A stretch of DNA of 7,585 nucleotides from a bacterium (lineage in GTDB: Bacteria; SZUA-182; SZUA-191; JAJRXT01): the NCBI GenBank assembly GCA_024277605.1, contig JAJRUU010000004.1, forward strand, positions 1 through 7,585, in the 5' to 3' direction. Shown one piece after another: positions 1 to 7,045 of this stretch; within the stretch, counting starts at the first letter, position 1; the number at the start of each line of letters is the position of its first letter. The position numbers and the translations under genes are program-made. The notes under the pieces are model-generated. The model was not told the origin of the DNA. It made no database searches and saw nothing but the letters and a program-made list of their open reading frames with translations.

Positions 1-2798
1 TCAAAGTCCTGGAGCTATTCACTTCGCAGTTTAATATACTGCTCAATTATTATAAAGGACGATACACTAAAATCAGTGAAAATATCTCTGAAATAGTTTA
101 CAGCATTTCCCCACACGGTAATTTTAACTACATCAGCCCTTCGGTTGAAAATATATTGGGCCTGCCCGCTGACAACTTTCAGCACCTTGATGATCTGATA
201 AAACTCATGCCCGCAAGTGATAAAGAGGCATACACGCGAAAGTTTGCCGAGCAGCTCGAGCATAAGACAGAACTAACCGCCGAATTGCAAATACGCGCTG
301 AGCCAAAGGGCAGTACACTCTATTTCATTCACCATTCCATGCCCAATATAGACACACATGGCAACTTAATCAGCGTTGAGGGAATTTTATTTAATATTAC
401 CGAATTAAAAGAGTCAGAAGAAAAATACCGCAAACTGATTGAAACCGCAGGTGACGCTATATTTATAGCGGATGTGCAATCTGGTTTTATTCTGGATGTA
501 AATAAACAAGCCGAAAAACTGCTGGGTTTGCCGGCTGATAAGATTATAGGTATGCACCAGACACAACTCCATCCAAAAGAAGAAGCTGAAAAATATAAGA
601 AGAGCTTCCAGCAAGCGGTGGCCGGCAAAAAATCAGTAGAAGACAAACATGTACGCCATCGAAGCGGTCGAAAAGTTCCTGTAGAAATTAGTGTCAGCAC
701 TACTACGATAGGCGGTAAAAAAATCATTCAAGGGGTTTTCAGGGATATTACTGAGCGCAAGCAGGCAGAAGATGAGTTGAAGTTGTTTCAAAATCTGATT
801 AACCAATCTAATGACGCTATATTCGCAATTGATCCCGAAACGAGCCGGTTTCTGGATTTCAATGATAAGGCTTGCACCAGCCTGGGATACACTCGTAAAG
901 AACTGCAATTTATGGGAGTTATAGATATTGAAGCGATTATACCCGATAGGTTTTCCTGGAATAGGCATGTTAAGGAACTCATAAAACAAGAATATATGCT
1001 CGTAGAAGGAGAACATAAACGTAAAGACGGCACAACATTTCCAGTTGAAATAAATACCAGGTATATAGTTCACGATAAGCACAATTATTTGGTGTCTGTA
1101 GCCAGTGACATAACCAGGCGCAAGCAGGTGGAGAGAGATCTGCAACACAAGCATCACACACAAAGTGTCTTAAATGCAATGTTAAGTGTCTCGCTTAAGC
1201 CATACTCGTTGGTAGAAATGTTAGACCATATCCTAAACCATATCGTTAATATTTCCTGGCTTACATTGCAATCTAAGGGAGCCATATTCCTGGTGGAAGA
1301 CACGCCAAATGAGCTGGTGATGAAAGTCTATCAAAAAATACCGGCAAAACTACTAGCTACATGCAGCCGGATCCCATTTGGTAAATGTATTTGCGGAAAA
1401 GCCGCCTCAACCCAAAAAATACAATTTTCAGACTGCATTGATAAACGGCACGATATTCAATACAAAGGTATCACCCCTCATGGTCATTATTGCGTACCCA
1501 TTCTATCGGCAGGCAATACATTAGGAGCATTGAACCTTTATGTAAAAGAAGGCCATGTGCACAAAAAGGAAGAGGAAGATTTTCTGCAAACTATAGCCAA
1601 TGGACTGGCAGGAATAATTGAACGCAAACGAACCGAAAATGAATTGGCTAAGCACCAACAACATCTTGAGGAGTTGGTACAAGAGCGCACCATAGAGCTT
1701 ACCGAAGCCAACCAACACCTCAAACACGAAATCACAGAGCGTAAACAGGCGGAAGAGACCTTAATGGAATCTGAAGCAAAATTCAGAAATCTTGCCGAAT
1801 TTTCGCCAAACATGATTTTTATTAATAAAAAGGGAAAAATAGTTTATGTGAATCAGAAGTGTGAAGAACTTATGGGGTATACAAAAGCAGAATTCTACTC
1901 GCCCGAATTTAACTATCTTTCTATAATTTCCCCGGAATATATCGATTTAGTAAAAGAAAATTTCCAGAAACACGCTCAAGGTATTGAGGTGCCCCACTAT
2001 GAATATTCGGTTTTCAGTAAACATGGCCGTAAGCTGGATTCAATAATCACTACTAAATTAATACATTATGAGGGAGAGCCCGCCATATTGGGTATAGTAA
2101 CTGATATTACCGAACGCAGGTGGGCCGAGAAAGAATTAAAGAAGTTCAAGTTTTTCTGTGATAATTCGAATGACGCCCATTTTTTGTCTGCTAGAGACGC
2201 AATATTTACGTATGTAAATAAAACCGCCTGCGAATTACTTGGATACACGGAAGATGAGCTTTTAGGATTAGGTGTGCCTGATGTAGATATACTTTATGAT
2301 TCGCAAAGATATCAAACATTATTTGATCTAAACCAAAAGGTACCTGTAGCTCCCATAGAAACTATAAATAAGAGAAAGGACGGGACTGTATTTCCGGCTG
2401 AAATAACCGTTACCGGAATTCAGCTTGACGGCAAACCCTATCTTTTTGCCGCGCTGCGTGACATTACTAAACGCAAATGGGTGGAAGAAGAGATACGACA
2501 TTTAGCAATAATTCCTGAAAAAAATCCGAATCCGGTATTACATATCAAAAAGGACGGCCTCATTCTGTTTGCCAATCAGGCCAGTCAACCGATTCTCGAT
2601 GTATGGAGCAGGAAAGTCGGCCAGTACGTGCCGGATGATTTACAACAGCAATTAAATGACATACATAATTCTAAAAATGACAAAGAGCTGGAGATAAGCC
2701 ACTTAGACCGGAGCTTCGCCATAACCATTATGCCTTCTATGGACAGTGATTCTTTATATGTTTATGGATGGGACATTACCAAACATAAGCGAACTTAG
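1..2798 (+). CDS. Multi-PAS/GAF sensory protein, 5'-truncated by window edge, no output domain
   Basis: The frame is open from nt 3 to the TAG at 2796-2798 (931 visible residues, numbered here from the codon at nt 3) with no ATG near the left edge, so the gene starts outside the window. The TTG at 156 lies inside the first PAS domain and is not the start. Domains in order: PAS1 about 28-134, PAS2 137-255, PAS3 259-376, GAF 391-541, coiled coil 539-591 (HLEELVQERTIELTEANQHL), PAS4 591-706, PAS5 711-826, PAS6 831-927. Most PAS domains end in the usual DIT-x-R/K-K linker (DITERKQAE, DITRRKQ, DITERRWAE, DITKRKW). The GAF has a conserved-looking Cys/His set (C454, C462, C464, C478, H483, H493, H495, C497). 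No transmembrane segment is visible, so this part is probably cytosolic. Such arrays normally feed a histidine kinase or GGDEF/EAL domain, but this one ends at DITKHKRT. It may act through a partner or through a domain upstream of the window. The sensor call is firm; ligand and output are unknown. Confidence 0.9.
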   Translation, partial: KVLELFTSQFNILLNYYKGRYTKISENISEIVYSISPHGNFNYISPSVENILGLPADNFQHLDDLIKLMPASDKEAYTRKFAEQLEHKTELTAELQIRAEPKGSTLYFIHHSMPNIDTHGNLISVEGILFNITELKESEEKYRKLIETAGDAIFIADVQSGFILDVNKQAEKLLGLPADKIIGMHQTQLHPKEEAEKYKKSFQQAVAGKKSVEDKHVRHRSGRKVPVEISVSTTTIGGKKIIQGVFRDITERKQAEDELKLFQNLINQSNDAIFAIDPETSRFLDFNDKACTSLGYTRKELQFMGVIDIEAIIPDRFSWNRHVKELIKQEYMLVEGEHKRKDGTTFPVEINTRYIVHDKHNYLVSVASDITRRKQVERDLQHKHHTQSVLNAMLSVSLKPYSLVEMLDHILNHIVNISWLTLQSKGAIFLVEDTPNELVMKVYQKIPAKLLATCSRIPFGKCICGKAASTQKIQFSDCIDKRHDIQYKGITPHGHYCVPILSAGNTLGALNLYVKEGHVHKKEEEDFLQTIANGLAGIIERKRTENELAKHQQHLEELVQERTIELTEANQHLKHEITERKQAEETLMESEAKFRNLAEFSPNMIFINKKGKIVYVNQKCEELMGYTKAEFYSPEFNYLSIISPEYIDLVKENFQKHAQGIEVPHYEYSVFSKHGRKLDSIITTKLIHYEGEPAILGIVTDITERRWAEKELKKFKFFCDNSNDAHFLSARDAIFTYVNKTACELLGYTEDELLGLGVPDVDILYDSQRYQTLFDLNQKVPVAPIETINKRKDGTVFPAEITVTGIQLDGKPYLFAALRDITKRKWVEEEIRHLAIIPEKNPNPVLHIKKDGLILFANQASQPILDVWSRKVGQYVPDDLQQQLNDIHNSKNDKELEISHLDRSFAITIMPSMDSDSLYVYGWDITKHKRT

Positions 2799-2838
2799 GT
2801 AAGCGGGTTGCCGGATAGAGTCGCAGACACCCATTTAA

Positions 2839-2853
2839 CCCGAATAATTCGGG
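2839..2853 (+). terminator. Short hairpin after the sensor gene, possible weak terminator
   Basis: The sequence cccgaataattcggg is a perfect inverted repeat with 7-bp arms around one central base. As RNA it would form about a 6-bp stem with a 3-nt loop, 40 nt after the sensor stop. It is followed by cattattaac, not a run of T, so it is a poor match to a rho-independent terminator. The palindrome is certain; the terminator role is a guess. Confidence 0.3.
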
Positions 2854-2974
2854 CATTATTAACAGCAAAACCACATCTGCCTAATAATATTAATTTTGTC
2901 AGCTTCCACACAATAATTTTCAGGCAAGCAAAGTTATCATGGACGTTGGCTTTAGACTCTTTTTGACAATAAGT

Positions 2975-2989
2975 CCAGGCCATGCCTGG
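2975..2989 (-). terminator. Hairpin downstream of aspS, possible terminator
   Basis: The inverted repeat ccaggc-cat-gcctgg gives a 6-bp GC-rich stem with a 3-nt loop. Two more pairs (AG/CT) form beyond one mismatch. It lies 45 nt past the aspS stop on the minus strand. What follows on that strand (acttattgtc) is only moderately T-rich, so intrinsic termination would be inefficient. It is placed where a convergent gene pair would be expected to need one. Confidence 0.35.
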
Positions 2990-3034
2990 TCTGGCAAATC
3001 ATATATAAACTTATAAATAGATTGGGTTAAACGT

Positions 3035-4822
3035 CTATTTCGTAATTCTCAGCTTCAACTCATTTAACTGCTTCTGATCTATTTCTGATGGAGCATTGGT
3101 AAGCGGGCAGACCGCTCGCTGAGTTTTGGGGAAAGCGATTACTTCCCTGATGGAACCGGCATTGGTTAAGATCATTACCAACCTATCCAATCCCAGAGCG
3201 ATGCCGCCATGCGGGGGCGCCCCATATTCAAAGGCTTCCAGCAGAAAGCCGAATTTCTGTTGCGCCTCTTCCGGGCTGATTCCCAGGGCATGAAACATTT
3301 TCATCTGCACATCACGCTGATGGATTCTGATACTCCCCCAGCCGATTTCCGACCCATTTAGCACCAGGTCATAGGCCTTGGCCCGCACCCGTTCCGGCTG
3401 CTTATCAAGTAGCGCTATATCTTCATCATAAGGCGCGGTAAACGGGTGATGGCAGGCCTGATAGCGCTTTGACTCAGCATCATATTCCAACAAGGGGAAG
3501 TCGGTAATCCACAGGAAATTATCATCGGCCTCATCCACCAAGTTTAACCGCTTAGCCAAATCTAATCGTAATTGCCCCAATACCTGACAGACCACCGGCG
3601 CTCTATCAGCTACCGCCAGCATCAAGTCTCCAGGTTTGGCCGCCAGGGCCTTTGCCATAGCCTGCGAGCTGGGCTCTCCCAGAAACTTCTCTATTGGTGA
3701 GGCAAAGGAACCCTCTCGTGTCAGCTTTATCCATACCAACCCCCTGGCCCCATAACCCAAAGCCTGAGTGGTTAGCTCATCCAACTCACGACGGCTGAAA
3801 CTCCCCCCGCCGGGCACACAAATACCCTTAATCGACCCCCCGGAAGACAGGGCTTGGGAAAATACCCTGAACTCCGATTTGGCGAGTATTTCGCTTAAAT
3901 CCACTAACTCCAGGCCGAAGCGGGTATCGGGTTTGTCGCTGCCAAAGCGCTGCATGGCTTCCTGATGGCCCATGCGGGGAAAGGGAGTCGCTATATTTAC
4001 TCCCTTAATCTCAGACCATAAACCCGCCAGCATGGTTTCAATAAGCTCGAATATATCCGCCTGATCTATAAAAGACAGCTCAATATCTATCTGAGTAAAC
4101 TCCGGCTGGCGATCTGCCCGCAGGTCTTCATCACGGAAGCATTTTACAATCTGAAAATACTTATCACTACCAGCCACCATCAACAGCTGCTTGAATAACT
4201 GTGGCGATTGCGGCAGGGCATAAAACTGGCCTTGGTTTACCCGGCTGGGCACCAGATAATCCCTGGCGCCTTCAGGCGTGCTCTTGGTAAGCATCGGCGT
4301 TTCTATCTCTAAAAACCCCCGGCCATCTAAATAGCGTCGCACCAGTTGACATGTTTTATGCCGTAGATTAAAGATTTGCTGTTGCTTTAAGCGGCGCAGG
4401 TCCAGGTAACGATAGCGCAAGCGGATGTCCTCGCTGACTTCGTCATCGTCTTCCAAGGTAAAGGGTGGGGTTTTTGCCTCATTAAGCACTTTCACCCGAT
4501 ATGCGCTTATCTCCACCTCACCGGTAGGCAGTTTGAGATTTACGGTACCCTCCGGCCGGTGTTCTACTAACCCCTGGATGGCGATAACGTATTCACTTCT
4601 TAAGCAATGCGCCTGTTTATGGGCCTCAGGGTTACGATTCGGATCAAAGGCTATCTGCACAATGCCTTCCCGATCTCGCAAATCGATAAAAATTACCCCG
4701 CCATGATCCCGCCTGCGATGCACCCAGCCCATAAGGGTTACTTCTTGACCAATGTGTTCTGCTCTCAAAAAGCCACAATAGTGGCTTCTTCTCCAATCAC
4801 CCAATGCTTCTGCCAAAATCAT
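3035..4822 (-). CDS. aspS: Aspartyl-tRNA synthetase, bacterial type, probably non-discriminating
   Basis: This class IIb synthetase activates aspartate with ATP and loads it on tRNA(Asp) in the cytosol. Its 595 residues match the usual bacterial length (about 590). It has an N-terminal OB-fold anticodon-binding domain (about 13-120), motif 1 (FLEIETPMLTKSTPEGARDY, 170-189), motif 2 (FRDEDLRADRQPEFTQIDIE, 229-248), a bacterial GAD insertion (about 290-420) and motif 3 (GIALGLDRLVMIL, 540-552). H40 (in RRRDHGG) and G92 (in RPEG) stand at the two positions that, in studied bacterial enzymes such as that of Pseudomonas, mark AspRS able to charge both tRNA(Asp) and tRNA(Asn). W495 replaces the middle Gly of the usual EhGGGS-h-RIH ATP-site motif. 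The gene follows hisS by 55 bp, probably in one transcript. The ATG at 4822 directly abuts GGAGG; a TTG two codons later (4814-4816) has 6-nt spacing and may be the true start, giving 593 residues. Confidence 0.97.
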   Translation of the reverse strand: MILAEALGDWRRSHYCGFLRAEHIGQEVTLMGWVHRRRDHGGVIFIDLRDREGIVQIAFDPNRNPEAHKQAHCLRSEYVIAIQGLVEHRPEGTVNLKLPTGEVEISAYRVKVLNEAKTPPFTLEDDDEVSEDIRLRYRYLDLRRLKQQQIFNLRHKTCQLVRRYLDGRGFLEIETPMLTKSTPEGARDYLVPSRVNQGQFYALPQSPQLFKQLLMVAGSDKYFQIVKCFRDEDLRADRQPEFTQIDIELSFIDQADIFELIETMLAGLWSEIKGVNIATPFPRMGHQEAMQRFGSDKPDTRFGLELVDLSEILAKSEFRVFSQALSSGGSIKGICVPGGGSFSRRELDELTTQALGYGARGLVWIKLTREGSFASPIEKFLGEPSSQAMAKALAAKPGDLMLAVADRAPVVCQVLGQLRLDLAKRLNLVDEADDNFLWITDFPLLEYDAESKRYQACHHPFTAPYDEDIALLDKQPERVRAKAYDLVLNGSEIGWGSIRIHQRDVQMKMFHALGISPEEAQQKFGFLLEAFEYGAPPHGGIALGLDRLVMILTNAGSIREVIAFPKTQRAVCPLTNAPSEIDQKQLNELKLRITK

Positions 4823-4827
4823 CCTCC
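4823..4827 (-). promoter_or_regulatory. aspS ribosome binding site that bears on start choice
   Basis: GGAGG on the minus strand sits immediately before the ATG at 4820-4822, with zero spacing. Measured to the in-frame TTG at 4814-4816 the spacing is 6 nt, which is normal. The site therefore favours the TTG, or an ATG used inefficiently. No in-frame start exists upstream before the TAA at 4856-4858. Confidence 0.6.
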
Positions 4828-4877
4828 AGGTGGCAAGCCCCCTTTTTATTTTAGATTATCCCTTGAAAATCCGGATG

Positions 4878-6173
4878 TTATGAGTTAATTTCAGCTAATT
4901 TCCCGATTAGCTGTTCCAGCGGAACATTCTCTTGTGTTCCATCTTTCATGTCTTTTAAGATTACCCGTTGATTTTTTATCTCATCGTCTCCCATAATTAC
5001 CACATATGGGGCACCCAGATTATGCGCCGACTTAAGTTGTTTTTTTAAGCACTGATCGGCATAGTTCATCTGCACAGTTATGCCCTGCTGACGCAAGTTT
5101 TGCTGTAAGATAAATCCTTTGCGCTTGGCTTTTTCTCCCAACAGCGCCAGATATACCCAAGCGGACGGCTCTATAGCCGGGGGTTGCTCCTGCAATAGCA
5201 GCAATAACCGCTCAAGCCCTATAGCAAAACCAAAGGCCGGTGTTTTAGGCCCTCCCAACTGCTCCACTAAACCGTCAAAGCGGCCGCCGCCGGCTACCGC
5301 ATTCTGAGCGCCTAATGGGGACTGATCCGGGGACTTGTCCGGGGACTTGTCCCCTTGCGAGCTTACTATCTCAAAGGCGGTGCGGGTATAATAATCCAGT
5401 CCCCGTACCAACCGTGGATTTATCTCAAAGGCTACTTCCAGTGTAGTCAATAGCTCTTTAACTTGCTCAAAGTGATCTTTACATGCGCCACAAAGGCTTG
5501 TCAGACTCTGCGGCGCCGGGGCCAGAACCTCCTTACAGCCGGGATTCTTACAATCAAATACGCGCAAGGGATTAGTATCGGCCCGGCGCATACAGTCCGC
5601 ACACAATCCGGCTTGATTATCGCCTAAGAAAACAACCAACTGCCGCTTATACTGTGGGCGGCACTCAGGGCATCCCAGACTGTTTAGCTGTAGTTTAAGC
5701 GATGTCAGCTGCATCCGCTTGAAACAACGCATAAGTAAGGCTAAAATCTCAGCATCCAGATAAGCCGAATCAGTACCGAAAACCTCAGCCCCCAATTGAT
5801 GGAACTGGCGATACCTTCCCTTTTGAGGCCGCTCTGCCCGGAACATAGGCCCCATATAAAATATGCGGCATATCGGATTACGCTCATACAACCGGTTTTC
5901 TAAATAGGCCCTGACTGCGGATGCCGTACCTTCGGGCCTCAAACTAAGACTGCGGCCGCCGTTGTCTTGGAAGGTGTACATCTCTTTGGCTACAATATCG
6001 GTCTCGGCCCCGATACTGTGGGAAAAAAGCTGGCTATTTTCAAATATGGGCAGACGGATTTCAGCAAAACCGCTACGTTCCAGTGCACTGCGGAGTGCGT
6101 GCTCCATATAGCGCCACATGGGTATATCATCCGGCAATATATCGGCTACCCCTTTTGGGGCCTTAATTTGCAA
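4878..6173 (-). CDS. hisS: Histidyl-tRNA synthetase with a repeat-encoded insertion
   Basis: This class IIa synthetase makes His-tRNA(His) in the cytosol. It has 431 residues. Signatures are KGVADILPDD (7-16), motif 2 (YMGPMFRAERPQKGRYRQFH, 106-125), histidine motif 1 (LVRGLDYYTRTAFE, 255-268), histidine motif 2 (GGGRFDGLVEQLGG, 295-308), motif 3 (GFAIGLERLLLLL, 315-327) and a C-terminal anticodon-binding domain (about 338-428). Cysteines C168/C171, C191/C194, C208/C213 and C228/C231 form the CxxC-rich insertion common in clostridial and deltaproteobacterial HisRS, likely zinc-binding. Two oddities: residues 274-286 (GDKSPDKSPDQSP) are an extra loop encoded by a 12-bp tandem repeat, and F299 replaces the Tyr of the usual GRYDGL motif. 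The TTG start is supported by AGGAGG with a 6-nt spacer and by family alignment at the N terminus. A promoter lies just upstream, and the leader is too short for a T-box. Confidence 0.97.
   Translation of the reverse strand: MQIKAPKGVADILPDDIPMWRYMEHALRSALERSGFAEIRLPIFENSQLFSHSIGAETDIVAKEMYTFQDNGGRSLSLRPEGTASAVRAYLENRLYERNPICRIFYMGPMFRAERPQKGRYRQFHQLGAEVFGTDSAYLDAEILALLMRCFKRMQLTSLKLQLNSLGCPECRPQYKRQLVVFLGDNQAGLCADCMRRADTNPLRVFDCKNPGCKEVLAPAPQSLTSLCGACKDHFEQVKELLTTLEVAFEINPRLVRGLDYYTRTAFEIVSSQGDKSPDKSPDQSPLGAQNAVAGGGRFDGLVEQLGGPKTPAFGFAIGLERLLLLLQEQPPAIEPSAWVYLALLGEKAKRKGFILQQNLRQQGITVQMNYADQCLKKQLKSAHNLGAPYVVIMGDDEIKNQRVILKDMKDGTQENVPLEQLIGKLAEINS
5317..5354. repeat. Three 12-bp palindromic tandem repeats inside hisS
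   Basis: The units are ggggactgatcc (5317-5328), ggggacttgtcc (5329-5340) and ggggacttgtcc (5341-5352), followed by cc. Units 2 and 3 are identical; unit 1 differs at three bases. Each exact unit is nearly self-complementary, and 5341-5354 is ggggac-tt-gtcccc, a 6-bp perfect inverted repeat. Because the unit is 12 bp the reading frame is kept, giving DKSP-DKSP-DQSP in HisRS. Compared with E. coli HisRS recalled from memory, this is extra sequence in a loop between the two histidine motifs. It looks like a small REP-like repeat that entered or expanded in the gene. Confidence 0.9.
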
Positions 6174-6179
6174 TATAAA

Positions 6180-6185
6180 CCTCCT
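6180..6185 (-). promoter_or_regulatory. hisS ribosome binding site for a TTG start
   Basis: AGGAGG on the minus strand lies 6 nt before the TTG at 6171-6173. This near-perfect Shine-Dalgarno site decides in favour of the TTG start. No ATG gives a family-like N terminus here. Confidence 0.85.
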
Positions 6186-6206
6186 GATTGGCTAAATATT
6201 CTGTAT

Positions 6207-6236
6207 AAAATAGTCTATTTAAGCGCACATTGTCAA
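6207..6236 (-). promoter_or_regulatory. Sigma-70-type promoter for hisS-aspS
   Basis: On the minus strand a perfect -35 box TTGACA (6231-6236) is followed after 18 nt by TATTTT (6207-6212, four of six matches to TATAAT). Transcription would begin near 6200, leaving a leader of roughly 25-30 nt that holds the ribosome binding site. It lies in the 92-bp gap after the exonuclease stop codon. The -35 is strong and the -10 moderate; the role is inferred from sequence only. Confidence 0.55.
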
Positions 6237-6265
6237 GGTGTTTGGAGAAAGATTAGGAAGTGCAG

Positions 6266-7012
6266 TTAATTACAGGGAAAACATCGCTGCCGCATCTGCT
6301 TGTAGGCTATGCGCATCAGGGTTTTCAGATTTACTATATCCTCGGTGTTATATCTGACCAGGCGCTTGAGAGCGGCCTTATCGCCCTTTAAATATCTCTG
6401 CCACAGAAGCACCGCATCATACCCATTCAACCCCTTTAAATCCTCCTCGCGGCAAATTCCCAATTGCTGCTCTATGCTCTTTAACCCACCGCTATAACCC
6501 AGGCGCTTTAGTAAAAAGCGTAAATCAATATGCGCCTGCCCAAAACGCACATCTTTAAAATACGCCTCAATAAAGGGGAGATCAAAGCAACTTCCGTTAA
6601 AGGTAATGATCAGTTGATAATCCTTTATAGCGGATTTGAACTGCTCCAGGTTTACCCCATGAATGAAGGTTTGGGTTTGTTCCCCATCGTACAACCCAAT
6701 AACCGTAATGTCATCCTGAGCGCCATATAAGCCGGTGGTTTCTATGTCCAGATACACCGCCTGATGTTGAAATTGCTCAAATAAGCGCCACATCTCCTCA
6801 TGCGCCAACAATGCCTTAAAAAATTGGATATTATGCAAATTGCGTTTCGAATAATGTATGTAATTGCGGATGTAGCTGAACCTAGAACCAGTGAGACGGG
6901 AAGCCAGCGGCTGGGACAGAAAATCCTCCCAACAAAAGATCTGGTTTTCCCATAGTCTTTTTTCAGTTGCTTCTCCCACGCCGGGAATATGGAGGAATGT
7001 ATTAACTAACAT
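6266..7012 (-). CDS. Helix-hairpin-helix plus RNase H-like (DEDDy) exonuclease, YprB type
   Basis: The product has 248 residues. Residues 8-25 (HIPGVGEATEKRLW and following) form a helix-hairpin-helix-like DNA-binding motif. Residues about 84-240 are a ribonuclease H-like 3'-5' exonuclease domain: YLDIETTG (87-94) supplies acidic D89 and E91, ITFNGSCFDLPFI (136-148) supplies D144, and RYNTEDIVNL (220-229) supplies D225 with Y221 four residues before it, the DEDDy pattern. HIDLRFLLKRLGYSGGLKSI fits the YprB-like family (RNase_H_2), whose natural substrate is poorly known. All expected metal ligands appear present, so it is probably active on nucleic acid. No signal or membrane segment is seen. 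It precedes hisS in the same direction with a 92-bp gap. The ATG at 7010-7012 has only a weak upstream ribosome binding site (GCGGAT). Confidence 0.85.
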   Translation of the reverse strand: MLVNTFLHIPGVGEATEKRLWENQIFCWEDFLSQPLASRLTGSRFSYIRNYIHYSKRNLHNIQFFKALLAHEEMWRLFEQFQHQAVYLDIETTGLYGAQDDITVIGLYDGEQTQTFIHGVNLEQFKSAIKDYQLIITFNGSCFDLPFIEAYFKDVRFGQAHIDLRFLLKRLGYSGGLKSIEQQLGICREEDLKGLNGYDAVLLWQRYLKGDKAALKRLVRYNTEDIVNLKTLMRIAYKQMRQRCFPCN

Positions 7013-7045
7013 TTAAATTGCATCCGCATGAAATATATCTATATA

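Larger units (their letters stand above)
2799..3034. other. Convergent intergenic region with no gene seen
   Basis: This 236-bp gap separates the ends of the sensor gene (+) and aspS (-). Both strands were read. A 62-codon minus-strand frame (2795-2983) has no ribosome binding site and no recognisable motif. Reading through the sensor stop codon gives about 56 further open codons to a TGA, but they do not resemble a histidine kinase dimerisation helix or any output domain. The two small hairpins listed separately are the only structure I can support. Confidence 0.6.

Noticed and set aside
2799..2968. Read-through continuation of the sensor protein past its TAG
   Set aside because: The frame stays open for about 56 codons to a TGA, but the translation shows no kinase or PAS linker features, so the TAG looks genuine.
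2795..2983. Minus-strand 62-codon frame between the convergent genes
   Set aside because: It overlaps the sensor stop codon, begins inside a hairpin and lacks a ribosome binding site and recognisable motif.
5317..5354. CRISPR array
   Set aside because: The units are directly adjacent with no spacers and keep the hisS reading frame.
6174..6265. T-box or other tRNA-sensing leader before hisS
   Set aside because: The gap is only 92 bp and the inferred promoter leaves a leader of about 25-30 nt, too short for a T-box; no T-box-like conserved sequence was seen.
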